Assembly: GCF_007655135.1 (NCBI RefSeq)
Contig: NC_045128.1
Span: 36,798,811-36,862,810, forward strand
DNA: 64,000 nucleotides
Source of the DNA: Punica granatum
Taxonomy: Eukaryota; Streptophyta; Magnoliopsida; Myrtales; Lythraceae
Direction of reading: 5' to 3'
Shown here: in pieces, positions 8,713 through 20,942 of the stretch
Position numbering within the stretch: the stretch's first letter is position 1
Layout of the letters: each line of letters starts with the position of its first letter
The notes under the pieces: model-generated
What the model saw: only the letters and a program-made list of their open reading frames with translations
Database searches by the model: none
What the model was told of the DNA's origin: nothing
Program-made: the position numbers and the translations under genes

Positions 8713-11700
8713 AATATTTATGCCAGTGCAAGGATGATACAAATAATATATATCTTGTGTACATTTGGGATAATATCTTGTAAATTTGATAACACTCGAT
8801 CTTTTTCTACCGAGCTTCCCAGTAATATTCAAAGTATAATTAATTTTTAAGTCAATTCCTACCTTTGTCCGGCATGTAAATATATAAAGCAACTGGAGAA
8901 TAATAACGATCAATAAGGTATAAGATATCGTGGAATAAACAATTTGCTCGTCACTTGCACATAATGCATGCCTCATTCGTCTTTTTATTTTCTAGTAAAT
9001 AAATGAGACTCGCGTTTTTCAAATATCGACTCTCGAGAAATCTATGTGCTGGAGAAAAAAGGTCTGTAATCCCGCTGATGGTAAGAATCTATAATACAAT
9101 GGCATTACAAGTTGGGGAGACCCGAACTCATGAATATATGGCGAACCTTATTTTGTTTAATTAATATTATGTGGATTCTATAAGTAAATAAAAAAAATGG
9201 CATTCACAAGGAAAAAAAATGACCTTTTTTAGTGTGTGTATATGCATTTATGTATGTGTGTGTATATAGGTCATAGTAGATCTGTCGTCGCGTGATTGTT
9301 AAAAAATTATCGTTTGTTTTCGCCATTTATTTTCTTATGATCATAGTTTCTTCAGAGAAGAACTAACAAACACGACTAATCATCATTCATGTCACAGTAG
9401 GATTAATTTAATTGGAGATTACGTCCAATCAAATCAAGTAAGCTTTGTCTGAACTGAGGACGCGTCATTGGGTCACTTTATAATGTTTCGTTAGCTAGGG
9501 AACTACAAGCTCACCAGAAATGAAATGAAGCAAAGTAATCAATTACAAGTGTTAGCATTTCTCATCAATACGCTTAAGCCAATATTAATGAAGAGCGGTT
9601 TCTGTCTGTACCAATTATGGATCTAAATTTCTTTAGGTGGGACAGTAAAATTTAATCTTAAAGACTACTAGCAATACTAATTTGGTTGATTAAATGACTC
9701 GTCAAGTCCGACGTTCATATTCTATATTTGTTTATGGTCTCAATTGTTAATAAATCCAACAATGATGATAGCCATCTAATAGAAACAAATATTTAGAATG
9801 AAACTAACTTTTCTGTTTGTTTATATTGGCACAAGCTAATCGTAATATCTGTCAGAGTTTATTTGTGCTATAAATAGTTTCAGGAATATGAATTTACTTT
9901 AGGAGGATATTTTAAATATCAGTGAAGAGGTTTTTATCTTTATAGATAAAATTCATTCTATCAATAATTGCTTCAACTTCATATGCATATCAAATTATTT
10001 TGGGTTACAATAAATTTCTAGAATTAGAACAAAATTATAATTTCTTATTATTCACTAAATGATCTTATTTCGACCCACGGAATTGTCGTGGGCATTTTCC
10101 TACTAATTAATTAAAGAACTACTTCAACTTTCCTTTCTTAGTGGATGAATTCATGAACAGCTTAATTATATATAGGCAACTTAAATTACTTGCTTGCTCA
10201 CCGAATGATGCAAATCCGATCTTGTTTACGAGTTAGTGTAGGCAGATGCATTAAATTTTGTCGAGAATAATTAATTTGGGGTATCAGTGTTATGTTGCCG
10301 GACAAGATATGTTTTTGGTTCCTTAATGTATAGACGAAAGTTGTGTCCACGTGAATTTCTGATCCAATAGGAGCGCAACAAATTTTGCAGAGGGGACAAT
10401 AGAGTAGAACCTCCTATGATCATGTTCTTTTTAGAACAACAAATCCGATCTCGTTCACCATACAGTTAAACGTGGATGTACATAGAGACCAAGTGTTGAT
10501 CGATCGGCTTATTTAATTGATACCCCGAAATTAATTCGATCCTCAGCAACATTTAATCATATGCCTTCACCAACTAATCATTTAATTATATTGCAATTAA
10601 TGCTAGTTCATAGCTTTTCTTTCTTTCTCAAGAATAAAAAAAATAGTTAACATCTGAGGTCCACTTGAAAGGAGGGAGGAGGAGAAAGATAGATAAAAGA
10701 TGGGTTTCTCCATTATGCGATTCACTTAATATATCTATTACTCCATTTCGTTTTGAAACCTAATTTATATTTTTGTGTAAATTATTTTACAATATTTTTA
10801 TTTTCATCAAATTAATGTTGGATGTTTAGCACGAAACTTATGAATTATGTATTAATCATTTTAAAATTTTATTATTCACTATTTTTGCAAATATAATTCA
10901 ACATTTTAAAATGTTTTGACCAGAACTTTTAAATCCAGACATAATGTGGTATGATTCATATGAGAATTACAAATTGCGAAATTTATAAAATACTTGACGG
11001 TGAGAGAGGCCTTTTTTTTTTCTTTTTTATTTACCAACTTTTGAAATGTCAATTCAGTTAGAAGGGCCAGCGATTTTGTCGGTGAAATCTTGAGGAATAA
11101 TAATATCAATAATAACAAAAGTAACAACAACAATAATAATAATAATAATAAAAGACTCTTTTTAACTATGCTTCTCTGTTTTCACAATAGAAGCAGTATT
11201 TATAAGAATTGTGCTATACTCTGCTTCTTTATTTTTACTGGGGTCTTTATAGAGTTTAAACTCAAGAGATTGAGAATGAAATACGGTAATAGGAAGGATC
11301 TTCGTAAATTTGTAATTGTACATAGACTTATTCGATGTGCTCTTGTCACATGTTATTTTTCTTTGCAATGGTCTAGGTGAACTTTCTAATCTAATCTGAT
11401 TAATAATAATATATTTTTTATCTTTTAATTATTAATTTTGAGGAGATTTAGGACAGGCATTGGCGAACTTTAAGGAGATTGCCATCTCAGGAAGATATTT
11501 ATCATGCTATTTACGGATAGATGGGATTGAATTAATAATACCAGATGAGCAATGCATCAAATGAATGGCTCATAATATCAGGACCATGGATAGTCTGATC
11601 GGTTCCATAGGAACGAGACTCGCAGTTAGACTTGGAACTGAGTTTCAAAGGCTCCTTCCTAGTGGGTCCTCTCTGCCCCTCGGTTTGTTAACTCGAGCCA

Positions 11701-11905
11701 TGAAGATTTGGCGATCGTCAGCCCATGGGTTTAGAAATGTTTATGATTTGGATTTTGAAATTTGTATTTGCAACAATCTCGAAAAACGAGGATATCTTGT
11801 GATGTGACAATCAAGATTCAAGGATAATATGTGCCAACCTAGCCATATAAAATGCAGAGCAGCAAAGAGTAGGGATACGGGTAATTATGGGTAATTATGT
11901 GATAA
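8713..11905. other. AT-rich intergenic DNA, no gene seen
   Basis: No coding region with recognisable features. It contains an (AAC/AAT)n microsatellite at about 11103-11150. A stretch at 11565-11807 with an open frame and higher GC could be a gene relic, but I recognise nothing in it. Confidence 0.6.
11103..11150. repeat. Microsatellite (AAC/AAT)n
   Basis: AACAACAACAATAATAATAA and related trinucleotides. It makes spurious poly-Asn and poly-Leu open frames on the two strands. Confidence 0.9.
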
Positions 11906-12224
11906 TTAAGACTCAATGATTATAATAAAATTATTAATGTATTAAATATTTCTATAATATTGTAGAATAAATAAAATTTTAATTCACATTAATGTGAATT
12001 AAAAAATAAAAATAAATAAAGTTTTTATACACCAAAAGTTCTTCATTAATATATTATTAATGCAGTTGTAGCAATTCTAAAATAAGATATATATTGATTG
12101 TTTTTAAATATATTTTAAGTATTTAATAAGTAAAATATTAAATATTTCTAATATATATGTTTAATATTTAAATCTTAGTGCTAAGCTTAAGCTTAGATAA
12201 TTTTTTTTTAGAATTTAAATTTTG
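11906..12224 (+). repeat. Dispersed AT-rich repeat, copy 3
   Basis: Full-length match to 2486-2811, including the perfect palindrome (core TTCACATTAATGTGAA, about 11985-12005). It has a short internal deletion near 12063 relative to the other copies. Confidence 0.85.
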
Positions 12225-13637
12225 CATATATACATATACATATACATATATGTCTCTCAATTATTTGCATATGTATCTTCTCAGTAAACGGACTCCCCGT
12301 TGCTTCTTCCAATTGCGTTTCTGCCTCAAGAATGCGAGCTTCAGTTGCTGATTTGAGTTCAAGAACTCTAGAGTGTTGCTTCTGCAACTCAGTGATAGTT
12401 ACTACATGAGAAGCTAATTTCTCAACAATGGCTGGAAGCAGTAGATTTTAGCAGCTCTTGAAGTTCATCAACCTGGATTTTGAGTTAAAGTTTGTCTCGC
12501 CTAGAAGTTCATTGTTCGAAAGAGCTTATGAAGCCTTATTCTCTGCTTCGGCAATTTTTTTGTTTAAGCTCCTTTACAGTAGTCTCCAAGGAAGCCACTT
12601 TGGCCAAACTTTGATCCGATTTTTCCTTCAAAGATGCAGATTTTTCAGAGGCTTCAACTATCGGACCTTCATAATTATTGACTTGATCCTCAGGATTCCT
12701 CATCAGCTTTTCCAAAAGAGATTTAACCTCCGAGTCTTTATCCGAGAAGCTCGTCATAGCCTCTTGGAGTTTAAGCTCATCGAGCCTTGTTTTGTCCATA
12801 ATATTCTCTCTCCCTCTTGTTGTCACTCACTTTTACGTGGCACTCATTCTTTGTTTTTGCTTTCTTTCTTATTTTTGGTGCTCCTCTGGTGGTTTGTGTG
12901 AGTGAGGAGTTTGTCAATACAAAGAGAGAAAATTTGGCTCGCATTTATATTGCAAATAAAATGAGATATATGTATGTCCATAGCCAAAGAAAAGGAAGAA
13001 GGTCGTCTCATCTGACCCGACCTAACCTCACCTCGCATTTTTATAAAGTCTCTGAGCTTAGCTTTTCCTCTTTTACATTTTCTCTCACCACTTTATTTAT
13101 ATATTATATAATTAACTAAATGACTCGCTCAGCTCATTAGAAAATTACTCCTAGAAATTAAGCTAATTATTGTTGTTTATTACCAGAAATAAGAAATAAT
13201 GGAGAAAAGTAACTGTAAATGTTGCCCTCCATGGCTGCTGTGCATGATAATGACGTCCGCGTGTTATCACGAAATTCAATACAAGCTGTATCTTCCATTC
13301 CCCTTGTATATATCTCCATTTGAGTGTGTCATCCTATAAATTATATAATTTAACTAGCATTTTTGAAAATATATTCCGACGAAATCTAAGAAAATGGTGT
13401 GGCATTCATTTTCCCTTTGCTCTTGTTGATAGAATTGATAAGCGAACCCAACCAGAAGAAGCTATAAAGAGGGACCAACAATTTGGCACCTAGCAAGGAA
13501 GGGAATGGTATGGAAGAGTTTCCCAAAAGGAAGCACCCACATATATTTTTACATTTTTGCACAAGAAAAAAGTAATTAGTGCTAACATGTCAACTGATCA
13601 ATATCGCTCATCATACTTTGTGCTCTCCACATATAAA
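12013..13637 (+). repeat. Segmental duplication, copy B
   Basis: Direct repeat of 7583-8712 and the longer form. It retains the 5' end of the coiled-coil frame and about 180 bp of its upstream region. After 13637 the two copies diverge completely. Confidence 0.85.
12262..12826 (-). pseudogene. Coiled-coil gene fragment with 5' end
   Basis: On the minus strand an ATG at about 12799 (MDKTRLDELKLQEAMTSFSD) opens a coiled-coil frame. This breaks at about 12540 and continues in other frames down to 12262 with the same heptads as 3560-3860. There is a further small deletion near 12432. It is the only copy with a plausible start and leader (12827-13000, CTCTC-rich). No intact downstream exon is present, so it is a pseudogene of the same family. 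The two plus-strand open frames over it (12458-13119) are antisense shadows. Confidence 0.75.
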
Positions 13638-14421
13638 AGTAATTGCTCTTTTGTTCACATTCGATGCGGGATTAACTAGCTCATCATCATCAACTGTACC
13701 TTCATCGATGGAGAGTTCAAAGCCATGGACTGAAGATGGGTTGGACAAGCTTTCTTGTGCGTTCATGTCCGACTCAAACAGAACTGGTGGTAGGTAAAAC
13801 ATGGGCATGGAATGTAAGCCCGCTTTCACGAACTCGAACCAGATGCCTAGGTTTAACATATTGCATCTAGAAAAACATTTTCCTAAACTAGACCAATCAC
13901 AACCATGTAGTAACTTGTTCTTGTTCATCGGTTTAAATTGAGAACACGAGAAACCTTCTATTTGGGGTAAGCTCGAGGGGAAGCATTCTCAAACTTTGAA
14001 CCCTAATTTAGCGATCGACAAACTTTTAGCGGCAAACCGGCAAGGAACAGAACTTCAGGGAGCAATACACAATTTTATCCTCCATTAACCGTTAAAAGGC
14101 AAGTCCATTTTCACGGGAAAAGTCTGTTTCCCATTTCAGCAGAAGCAAGCAATGTCTTCTTCGTTGGAGAAGCGACAAGGCAAAGCGAAATATTCCATCC
14201 GACATGAGAAAGAATCTCTGTCCTGTTTCATCCTAAAGCCATCCCTTTCCCTTATGATTCTATCGAAGGAAATACAATAAAGCAAACAACCGTTAATTAT
14301 TGTCTTTATGATTCCATCAGCCACCTTATAAATTCTGTCATTTCTCTGTAATCGTTCTTCCAACCAGATCAGTCGTTGAGAACCCACGAGTTCCCAGTGT
14401 CTTCCCATATCGAAAGTTTAA
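13638..14421. other. Upstream region of the RING gene
   Basis: Open frames exist on both strands at 13579-13928 (minus strand: SMPMFYLPPVLFESDMNAQE). The minus frame has protein-like composition, and I cannot assign it. It may be a broken exon cut off by the duplication border at 13637. The stretch 13930-14421 is probably the promoter and 5' leader of the RING gene. Confidence 0.45.
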
Positions 14422-15683
14422 ATGTCGTTGTCCGGTCGCCGTCCTGTTCTACCAGTCAGTTCGACCCGAAGAATCCGAACATTTCATTACTACTACTGTC
14501 ACCTCTGCAGACGCACGGTCAGAATTCCCTCTAGGAACCCGCAAGTGATCCTTTGTCCCTTTTGTTATGGGGGGCTTAGGGACGAGCCAAGGCCAGTGGC
14601 CGCTGACTCGAGAGCCCAGCAAGGCTCTCACTTTGTCGCTCGGTTGCTCAACGACATGGCCCTCGTGCTCGACCCGCCAGATGTTCTGCGGGATTCCCCT
14701 ATGAGCAGAAGAGCTGTTTGGGGCGTGGAAAGGGAAGCTGATGGAATGTCTTTGAACTCGTGGATTACCCTCCAGTTCGAAGGATTGCCGAGACTTCCTG
14801 ATCCAGTTCCCCAGTCTGAAGCGGTCCCTCACAGTCACGGAGCAGATCATAGTAACGATACCAGCAACTATGATACTCATGCCGATCCATTAAATGAGTT
14901 CTTCGGAGACTTGGCTCAGAATGATCAGCCTGGACCTCCTCCAGCACACAATTCGGCCATCGAGGCCTTAGCGACTATCACAATCTCAGAAAGTCAATTG
15001 AAAGATGATCCTCATTGCCCAATCTGCAAGGAGGAGTTTGGGATTGGTGGGGAAGCAAGGGAATTGCCCTGCAAACATTTCTATCACTCGGACTGTATCA
15101 CACCTTGGCTGCGGATTCATAACACTTGTCCAGTGTGCCGGTTTGAGCTAAAGAATTCCACGGACGGTGATTTCGGAGCTGAAAGTGCGTGGCAATTCGG
15201 CGATGAAGATACGATGGGCGGCCTGAACCTGTGGTGGAATCAATTGTTATCTTCGTGGCCTTTTGGTGCTTTTTCTAATTGGGTATATCGGAACTTCAGC
15301 TTTCTGGAAAACTGGAGAACAGCTTCTCGCTCGGGTAAGTTTCTGAAATATTTTAAGTCGATGCACAATAAATACATTCTGGAACCATATGTTGATATAA
15401 GAATCACTGTAGTTGGTTTCAAACATCTAAGACCAACTCGCATGTTTGACAGGGCATTCATCGCCACTTATGATCATCGAGTAAAACGATAAAAGTTTTG
15501 CACTGGTTCTATGATTTGCATCCATATCGACTCAGTGCCATTAGGCTTTCTAGGCAAACTAGCAGCGGAATAATTAGAATTTGGAAGAGAATTCTGCAGA
15601 CTTGCATACCGTGTTTCTTTCTGAACATATGTTATCGTTCCTCTGCAGGTACCTCCTGGTGGTGCTCTTGGTTCACGCTATAA
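14422..15683 (+). CDS. RING-H2 E3 ubiquitin ligase
   Basis: Exons are 14422-15334 and 15649-15683, giving 315 residues. The N terminus has a zinc ribbon (Cys26, Cys29, Cys45, Cys48) preceded by the basic start MSLSGRRPVLPVSSTRRIRT. A RING-H2 finger follows with ligands C199, C202, C217, H219, H222, C225, C236 and C239, and a Pro-Trp-Leu after the sixth ligand, as needed for E2 binding. This zinc-ribbon plus RING-H2 layout is typical of the plant RHC1A/RDUF-like ligases that transfer ubiquitin in the cytosol or nucleus. The donor TCGG|GTAAGT and acceptor CTCTGCAG|GT keep the frame and give the Trp-rich end SGTSWWCSWFTL. Reading through the intron instead gives a 356-residue form with a different tail (stop at 15492). 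The substrate is unknown. No sign of degeneration. Confidence 0.88.
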
Positions 15684-16901
15684 CTTCGACAAGCGTAAGT
15701 TGAGACATACAAGGAATCATTCAAGTCCTTGTTTAACTTCATGATTCAAACTATACCATATACCACTAACCCGTAAGTACACCTTAAAACTACCAAGCAG
15801 GAAAAAAAGAAAAGGCAAAAACAAAAACAAAAACAAAAACAAAAAATAGAAATACAAAACCGAAGAAAAAGTGTCTGCTAAATTGGATGTCAAGGTAGAA
15901 GAGAACGCTGACCCAACAAAAAAAATGTGAAGTTTCTGGAGCTCATAAGGTATGCTCGTCGTTATCATTCCATTCCTGACACTCCGCAGCCTCATTGCAT
16001 CGTCTACTACATGTGTATTCTTGATGTGTGAAAGTTCTCATTTGATCATTAATCAAGCTTGCTCTGCCTTTTTCCTTAAAAATCTAGGGCAGACTGTTTT
16101 TTGATGGTTTTCTTTTTTAATTCATACTGCATATGGATAACCCATTCTTTTCTACATTACGATTGCAATTTTTCCTAAAACCGAGATTTGAGTTTGGTAT
16201 ATATACTATCTTAAGACAGTCTGTACTTCTGCATAAAAGATCGACTTACGTTGCGTTGATATATTTGATTGCTGTGTTTCTTATCTTTTCTTATGGTAGA
16301 TTGCAGCTTCGGGGGAAGTACAATGAGATCCTCAAGTGTTGATTTGTTGCTATGTGTGTCCGATGAATTCACAGCTAACTCTTACCATGTTATCTTAACT
16401 TGCACAGCTTAACATGTTGTGGTCCTCTATGGATCTTGTTCATAATCTTTGACTATTACTTAGCACGCAACGTCTTAAATGGCGGTTATTTTAGTATATT
16501 TCGAGAAGTGTTAGAGAAGGTACAGTATTTGATAAACTGTCTCTCGTAATGGTTCCGCAAAGATGTGCGTCGGATATTTCTTTAGTTATATTACTTGGTA
16601 TCGCAACCTCGCTGACATATATTGATGGCGAGGAACACTGCAAGAATCATAATGATATTCCTTACCAAAAAATGAAGTTTGGGGGTGAAATGAAAATTTT
16701 TCGTAATTTAGGGGTGAATGTGCAATCAATCCTCAATTTCATGTTTCCATTTCCAATAAATAAGTGAAGATATGAGAAGGATAACGTTAAAGTATATATG
16801 CTGGTCGGAGATCGTCGCTGGCGGTGGCGAAGCCGATGATCAGAAGCTGAGCGGCAAAGAAGGAAATGAACTGCGCTCACTGAGCTCGCCGGACAGTCTG
16901 C
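15684..16901. other. Intergenic between RING and rhomboid genes
   Basis: Holds the 3' flank of the RING gene, an A-rich (CAAAAA)n tract at about 15810-15846 and the upstream region of the rhomboid gene. Small open frames here have no protein character. Confidence 0.6.
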
Positions 16902-19858
16902 ATGATCGGAATGGGATCGGCGGCTAGTTCTATTCCTCCCCACCACCAATTCTTGGGCTTCGGAGTCCGTGAAGTCGGCGCCGGCGGCGCATTCGCAGTC
17001 CACGCCCTGAACACCGCCTCTTCTCTCCGCTTGTGCCTCCATCTCCGCTCTCTCGTCCTCTCCTCTTTCAAGGCACGGTACCCCCCTTTCACTTTCCTTG
17101 CTATATCAAGCTCTGAGATGGAATTGCAAGAGGTCACGTTGTAGTTGCTATCCCACCCACAATGCCACTGGAAAGGATGAACTTTAATTGACGTGATGAA
17201 AAAGCTATTAGCTTGAGAGCTGCTTTGCTCCGGACATAGTTAGCTTCTTGTTCATTATTAATGTGGGTGGCCTGTTTTATGATACTGCGACCATTGGTGT
17301 TTCTTGAATTTGTCTCTTGGGGTTCAGGGTTTTGAATTAGCCGCAGTTCGGAGCCGGTGATGGTCTATTTCTCGTTGATGGATCGAGGAATCGCGCTCTA
17401 ACTAGTAATAAGGGATAGAGTTATGAGATTGAGATCGAGAAAACTAATCTGTTCAATCTTCTTACTCTGTTGTTTAATCGTCATATGTGCTTCAGGAAAG
17501 ACATGCACAGATAATTGATGTATATCGGATTAGTGCCTTTTCTTTTATAAATATGTTTGGGAAGCAGATCTAGTTATACCATTCTTGAATTCAGTTGCCC
17601 CGTATATCTCCTCATCTATTTTCTGACTCTCTTAATATGATTTCCGTGGCATTTGATTTGCGAATTTCTGCTTCTGCCTTCTGACACTGCTGTTAAACAG
17701 AAATTCATTCATCTCAACCATGTGCCCAGATTGAAGGATGTCTGGGGTGAAAAGGCCCTAAACTTCAATGGAGTCGACTTTCTTCAGTCTTCAAGAGATG
17801 CCATTACTCGCACATGTTTATCTTTCTTCAATTATTCTGATGGAAGAGAAGGCAAATTTAAGGATACATCCGTCTCCAGATCATCAACAAGGAATTCATC
17901 CAATCGAAGACTATGGACCAACGTCATTCTTGTCCTCAATGTCTTGTGGGTACTATTGCTATCTACTGAAAAGTTAAGACTCTAAATTTGATTTGTCAAA
18001 AAAAGGGGGAAAAGGATTTGAAGTTACTTCATTTCTTGTAGTCTGTATTCTGTACGTATTAATACAACTATAGAAAATAAAGTAAGTTTCTCCTGTTCTT
18101 CTTTGCAAAAAAATGCCAATTAATCATGGTACAGAATATATGCTGGACAACTTGCAACCCAAGGAAAGATGATGTTTTGGGGAGCTAAGGTTAGACAATG
18201 AAAGAGACCCTTTCTTCTTACAGATATGCATCCAGTTCATGCATTTTATTTTGCAGGTTATTTAGGTTTTGATTTTTGTACAGATTAACAGTCTTATTGA
18301 CAAAGGGCAAATTTGGAGGCTCGTCACATCTTCTTTCCTTCATGCAAATGCTGTGCACCTCATGGTCTGGCCTTTCTGTATCTGCTGGAATTTTCAAGTT
18401 ATCTTTTGGCACTCTTTCAATTTTTTTCTGAGAACAGTTGTTTTCATATCAGATCAACTGTTACTCTTTGAATTCCGTTGGTCCCTCTGTTGAGACTATC
18501 AGCGGCCCCAGAAGATTTCTGACTGTTTACTTCACATCTGCAATCGCAAGTAATGATCAAGAATATTGTAATCATCTCAAGGGTTTGTGTTGAGTTCTGC
18601 CTTTTTAATAATTTTGGGATCTATAGGTTCAGCAATGAGTTATTGGTTCAGTAGAGGGCCTGCTGTTGGTGCATCAGGAGCAATATTTGGACTAGTGAGT
18701 TCTCTTAAAGTATCCTCTTGCTCCAGCTACATTACCACTTATGTACCTCTGCATGCAGAAGGTTTTCTGTTATGAGAAATACATGAAGCTTAAAATTTTA
18801 CGAATCGGGGATAGAAAGAATTACTAAGCTTTAAGATTCATCATTTTTGTTCCAAGCCACTGAACTGTGATAATTTGTTTGTATAGGTTGGTTCTCTTGC
18901 TATGTTCACTCTGAGACACAGACGTTTGATTGTTGGTGCCGAAGAAGATCTAAAGCGCATCTCGAATGTTATTATCTTGAATATGGTAGTTTATCAGATC
19001 ATGCATTCTTCGTAGCTTCTTATGAATAAAATTTCCCCCTTTCTACCCCATTTTTGACACTGTGTTCTCATATTCCTCAATGTTCGTTTTGGTGAGAACA
19101 TATTCCTCTTCTTAAATGGCACAGTTTTGTAAATACGATACCCCATGCAATGTCAAAATAGGCACACCATATCAAGTTTAAGAATATTTGATTGACGGAA
19201 TCGTACTTGTGTAGGTAATTGGGCTCCTGTCCAGAGACATAGATAACTGGGGACATGTAAGTACTGCTGTTACACTTTCCCGTCATAGCTTTTCTGTGCA
19301 AACTAATACATTGACGCAAGTTTACGTTGGTTCACTGGCAATAAGATCGTGTTTGTATGTGCTGATGGGTTAGAAAACCTTTGGGAATGCCATCCTTAGG
19401 AAGATATTTTGCCATTGGGAAGTCTATTGCTTTATTAGCTTTATGTTCTCTTGTTAAATTTGTTTTTAGGATTCGTTGCTCCTTCGTGATTCCATTGTTC
19501 TTGTTCTAAAGATATGGATATTGGGCATTCATATCTATACTCACATGAACCTCGAAAGTACTACAACAGATGAAGCGTGGAGATGATCAATGTTACCTTT
19601 CCTTCTTTTAAGGCTTCATAATTCCTGAGTCACCATTTCATAAAACATTGCAATATTTCTTAGAATATGGTTTCCGACTATTCCTTATATGTTAAACATT
19701 GTCACATGTAGTTGGGAGGCTTGCTTGGGGGAGTGGTCGCATCTTGGCTCATCGGCCCTGCTTGGAAGTACAATTCCATGTCCAAAGACGGTCAAAGGAT
19801 ATTCACCGATCGGGCTCCCATTTTTTTCATCATCAAAGGGAACAAAGAACAAAGATGA
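16902..19858 (+). CDS. RBL10: Chloroplast rhomboid-like protease, RBL10 type
   Basis: Intramembrane serine protease family. Supported exons: 17701-17945, 18135-18189, 18284-18364, 18453-18549, 18627-18694, 18887-18985, 19215-19256, 19712-19858; all these junctions are GT..AG and in phase. The first exon starts at ATG 16902 ([20 protein letters not shown], Ser/Arg-rich, transit-peptide-like), but its donor is unsure. GT at 17078 is strong but out of phase with 17701, while GT at 17133 is in phase but weak. Catalytic Ser lies in [10 protein letters not shown] (exon at 18627) and catalytic His in DNWGH|LGGLLGG (exons at 19215 and 19712). [20 protein letters not shown] matches the conserved L1 loop region, and [10 protein letters not shown] replaces the usual HxxxN. 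AtRBL10 acts in the plastid inner envelope and affects jasmonate and lipid metabolism; that role is known for the family, not shown here. The end (KGNKEQR*) is a little shorter or different from what I recall. Confidence 0.88.
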
Positions 19859-20942
19859 TAAAGCTTCGTACTGCAGATTTCGCTCCTAGTGTCTCTATCA
19901 TCTATATTGAAATAGATTATCTGCAGTTCTGCACCCAACAGTCGGTTATGGGTTCATAATAAACTGTCTTCTTGTTGTACCACAAAAATAAAATCAATGA
20001 AATGCCCATGCCGTGGCAATATGTTATAAATTTCGCCATCGTTTTGTTTGTCATTGCTTTCCCTCTTTGATTTAGTTTCGCACTTCAAAAGGAAGCAAAT
20101 AATTTGACTTCGGAGCACCACAAACTGGGTGTTAGAATCATCTCAGAGACGACCAATTCCTAGAATAAAAGCCGTAAGCTAAATGAAGGTAGCATTACCT
20201 AAAGGAGTCGCATGTTTAAAAGAGAACATCATTTTAGGACTGGGAGCTCTGGGTCGGAACTCTAGTTATTTAGATCACTTCATCGGAAGCCCCGAAAGAG
20301 AGAGGGCAGCAAGTTGTCTTAAGTACTCAGTTGCATGCACAAAATTATGATACCATTTCGGATCAACTCTTAGAACATCAATATGTACTTTGCTCAGTGG
20401 CATTGCAGATGCTCAAAAGGAACCCTTCGCTATCTAACATTTGCTTAACTTAAGAGAGAGATTCCCTTTGAAACCTGCAACATTAATCTCGTATTTCTTC
20501 GCCTAGTCAGAGACTTTGCTTGAGTTTTTCCCACTGGGAGAGCATGCGACGGTTTCAGGAGACATCGCAAATTTGTAGAGAAAAGATATACATTTATGGT
20601 ACTCTGGCCTGCCACTCTTCTGGCTTCGACCAAAACTCTTTCTTTGGTGTCATTCAGAGATCTGTACTGATTCTTTGGTATGCTTGCTGCGGGAGAAACT
20701 TGTCAAAAGGACTGTTCCAACGAAGGATCTCAGCCTTGGGGGAACTCTGATCACAAAAACGACCTTCTCATCAACCTTTTTTCATTTTTTTTTTCCATCA
20801 ATGCAGGTATTGAAGAAGATGGACCAGGACCGCAGAGAATCCAATTAACCAAATATCCTTCTGTAAAGGATGACCTGCCCAGGCTGCACAAGAACAAACT
20901 CGCATTGAGTTATAGGGTATGAGTAGCAGTAGTAGTCCCCAT
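19859..20942. other. Convergent 3' flanks, no gene seen
   Basis: Lies between the ends of the rhomboid gene (+) and the DUF7036-type gene (-). Open frames at 20445-20922 lack protein character. Confidence 0.6.

Noticed and set aside
12458..13119. Two overlapping plus-strand open frames with hydrophobic residues
   Set aside because: Antisense to the coiled-coil fragment and its leader. The minus strand carries the conserved protein.
13579..13928. Overlapping open frames on both strands
   Set aside because: The minus frame looks protein-like but matches no family I know and is cut by the duplication border. Reported only as a gap note.
14449..14947. Minus-strand open frames inside the RING gene
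   Set aside because: Antisense shadows of a coding exon with clear zinc-binding motifs on the plus strand.
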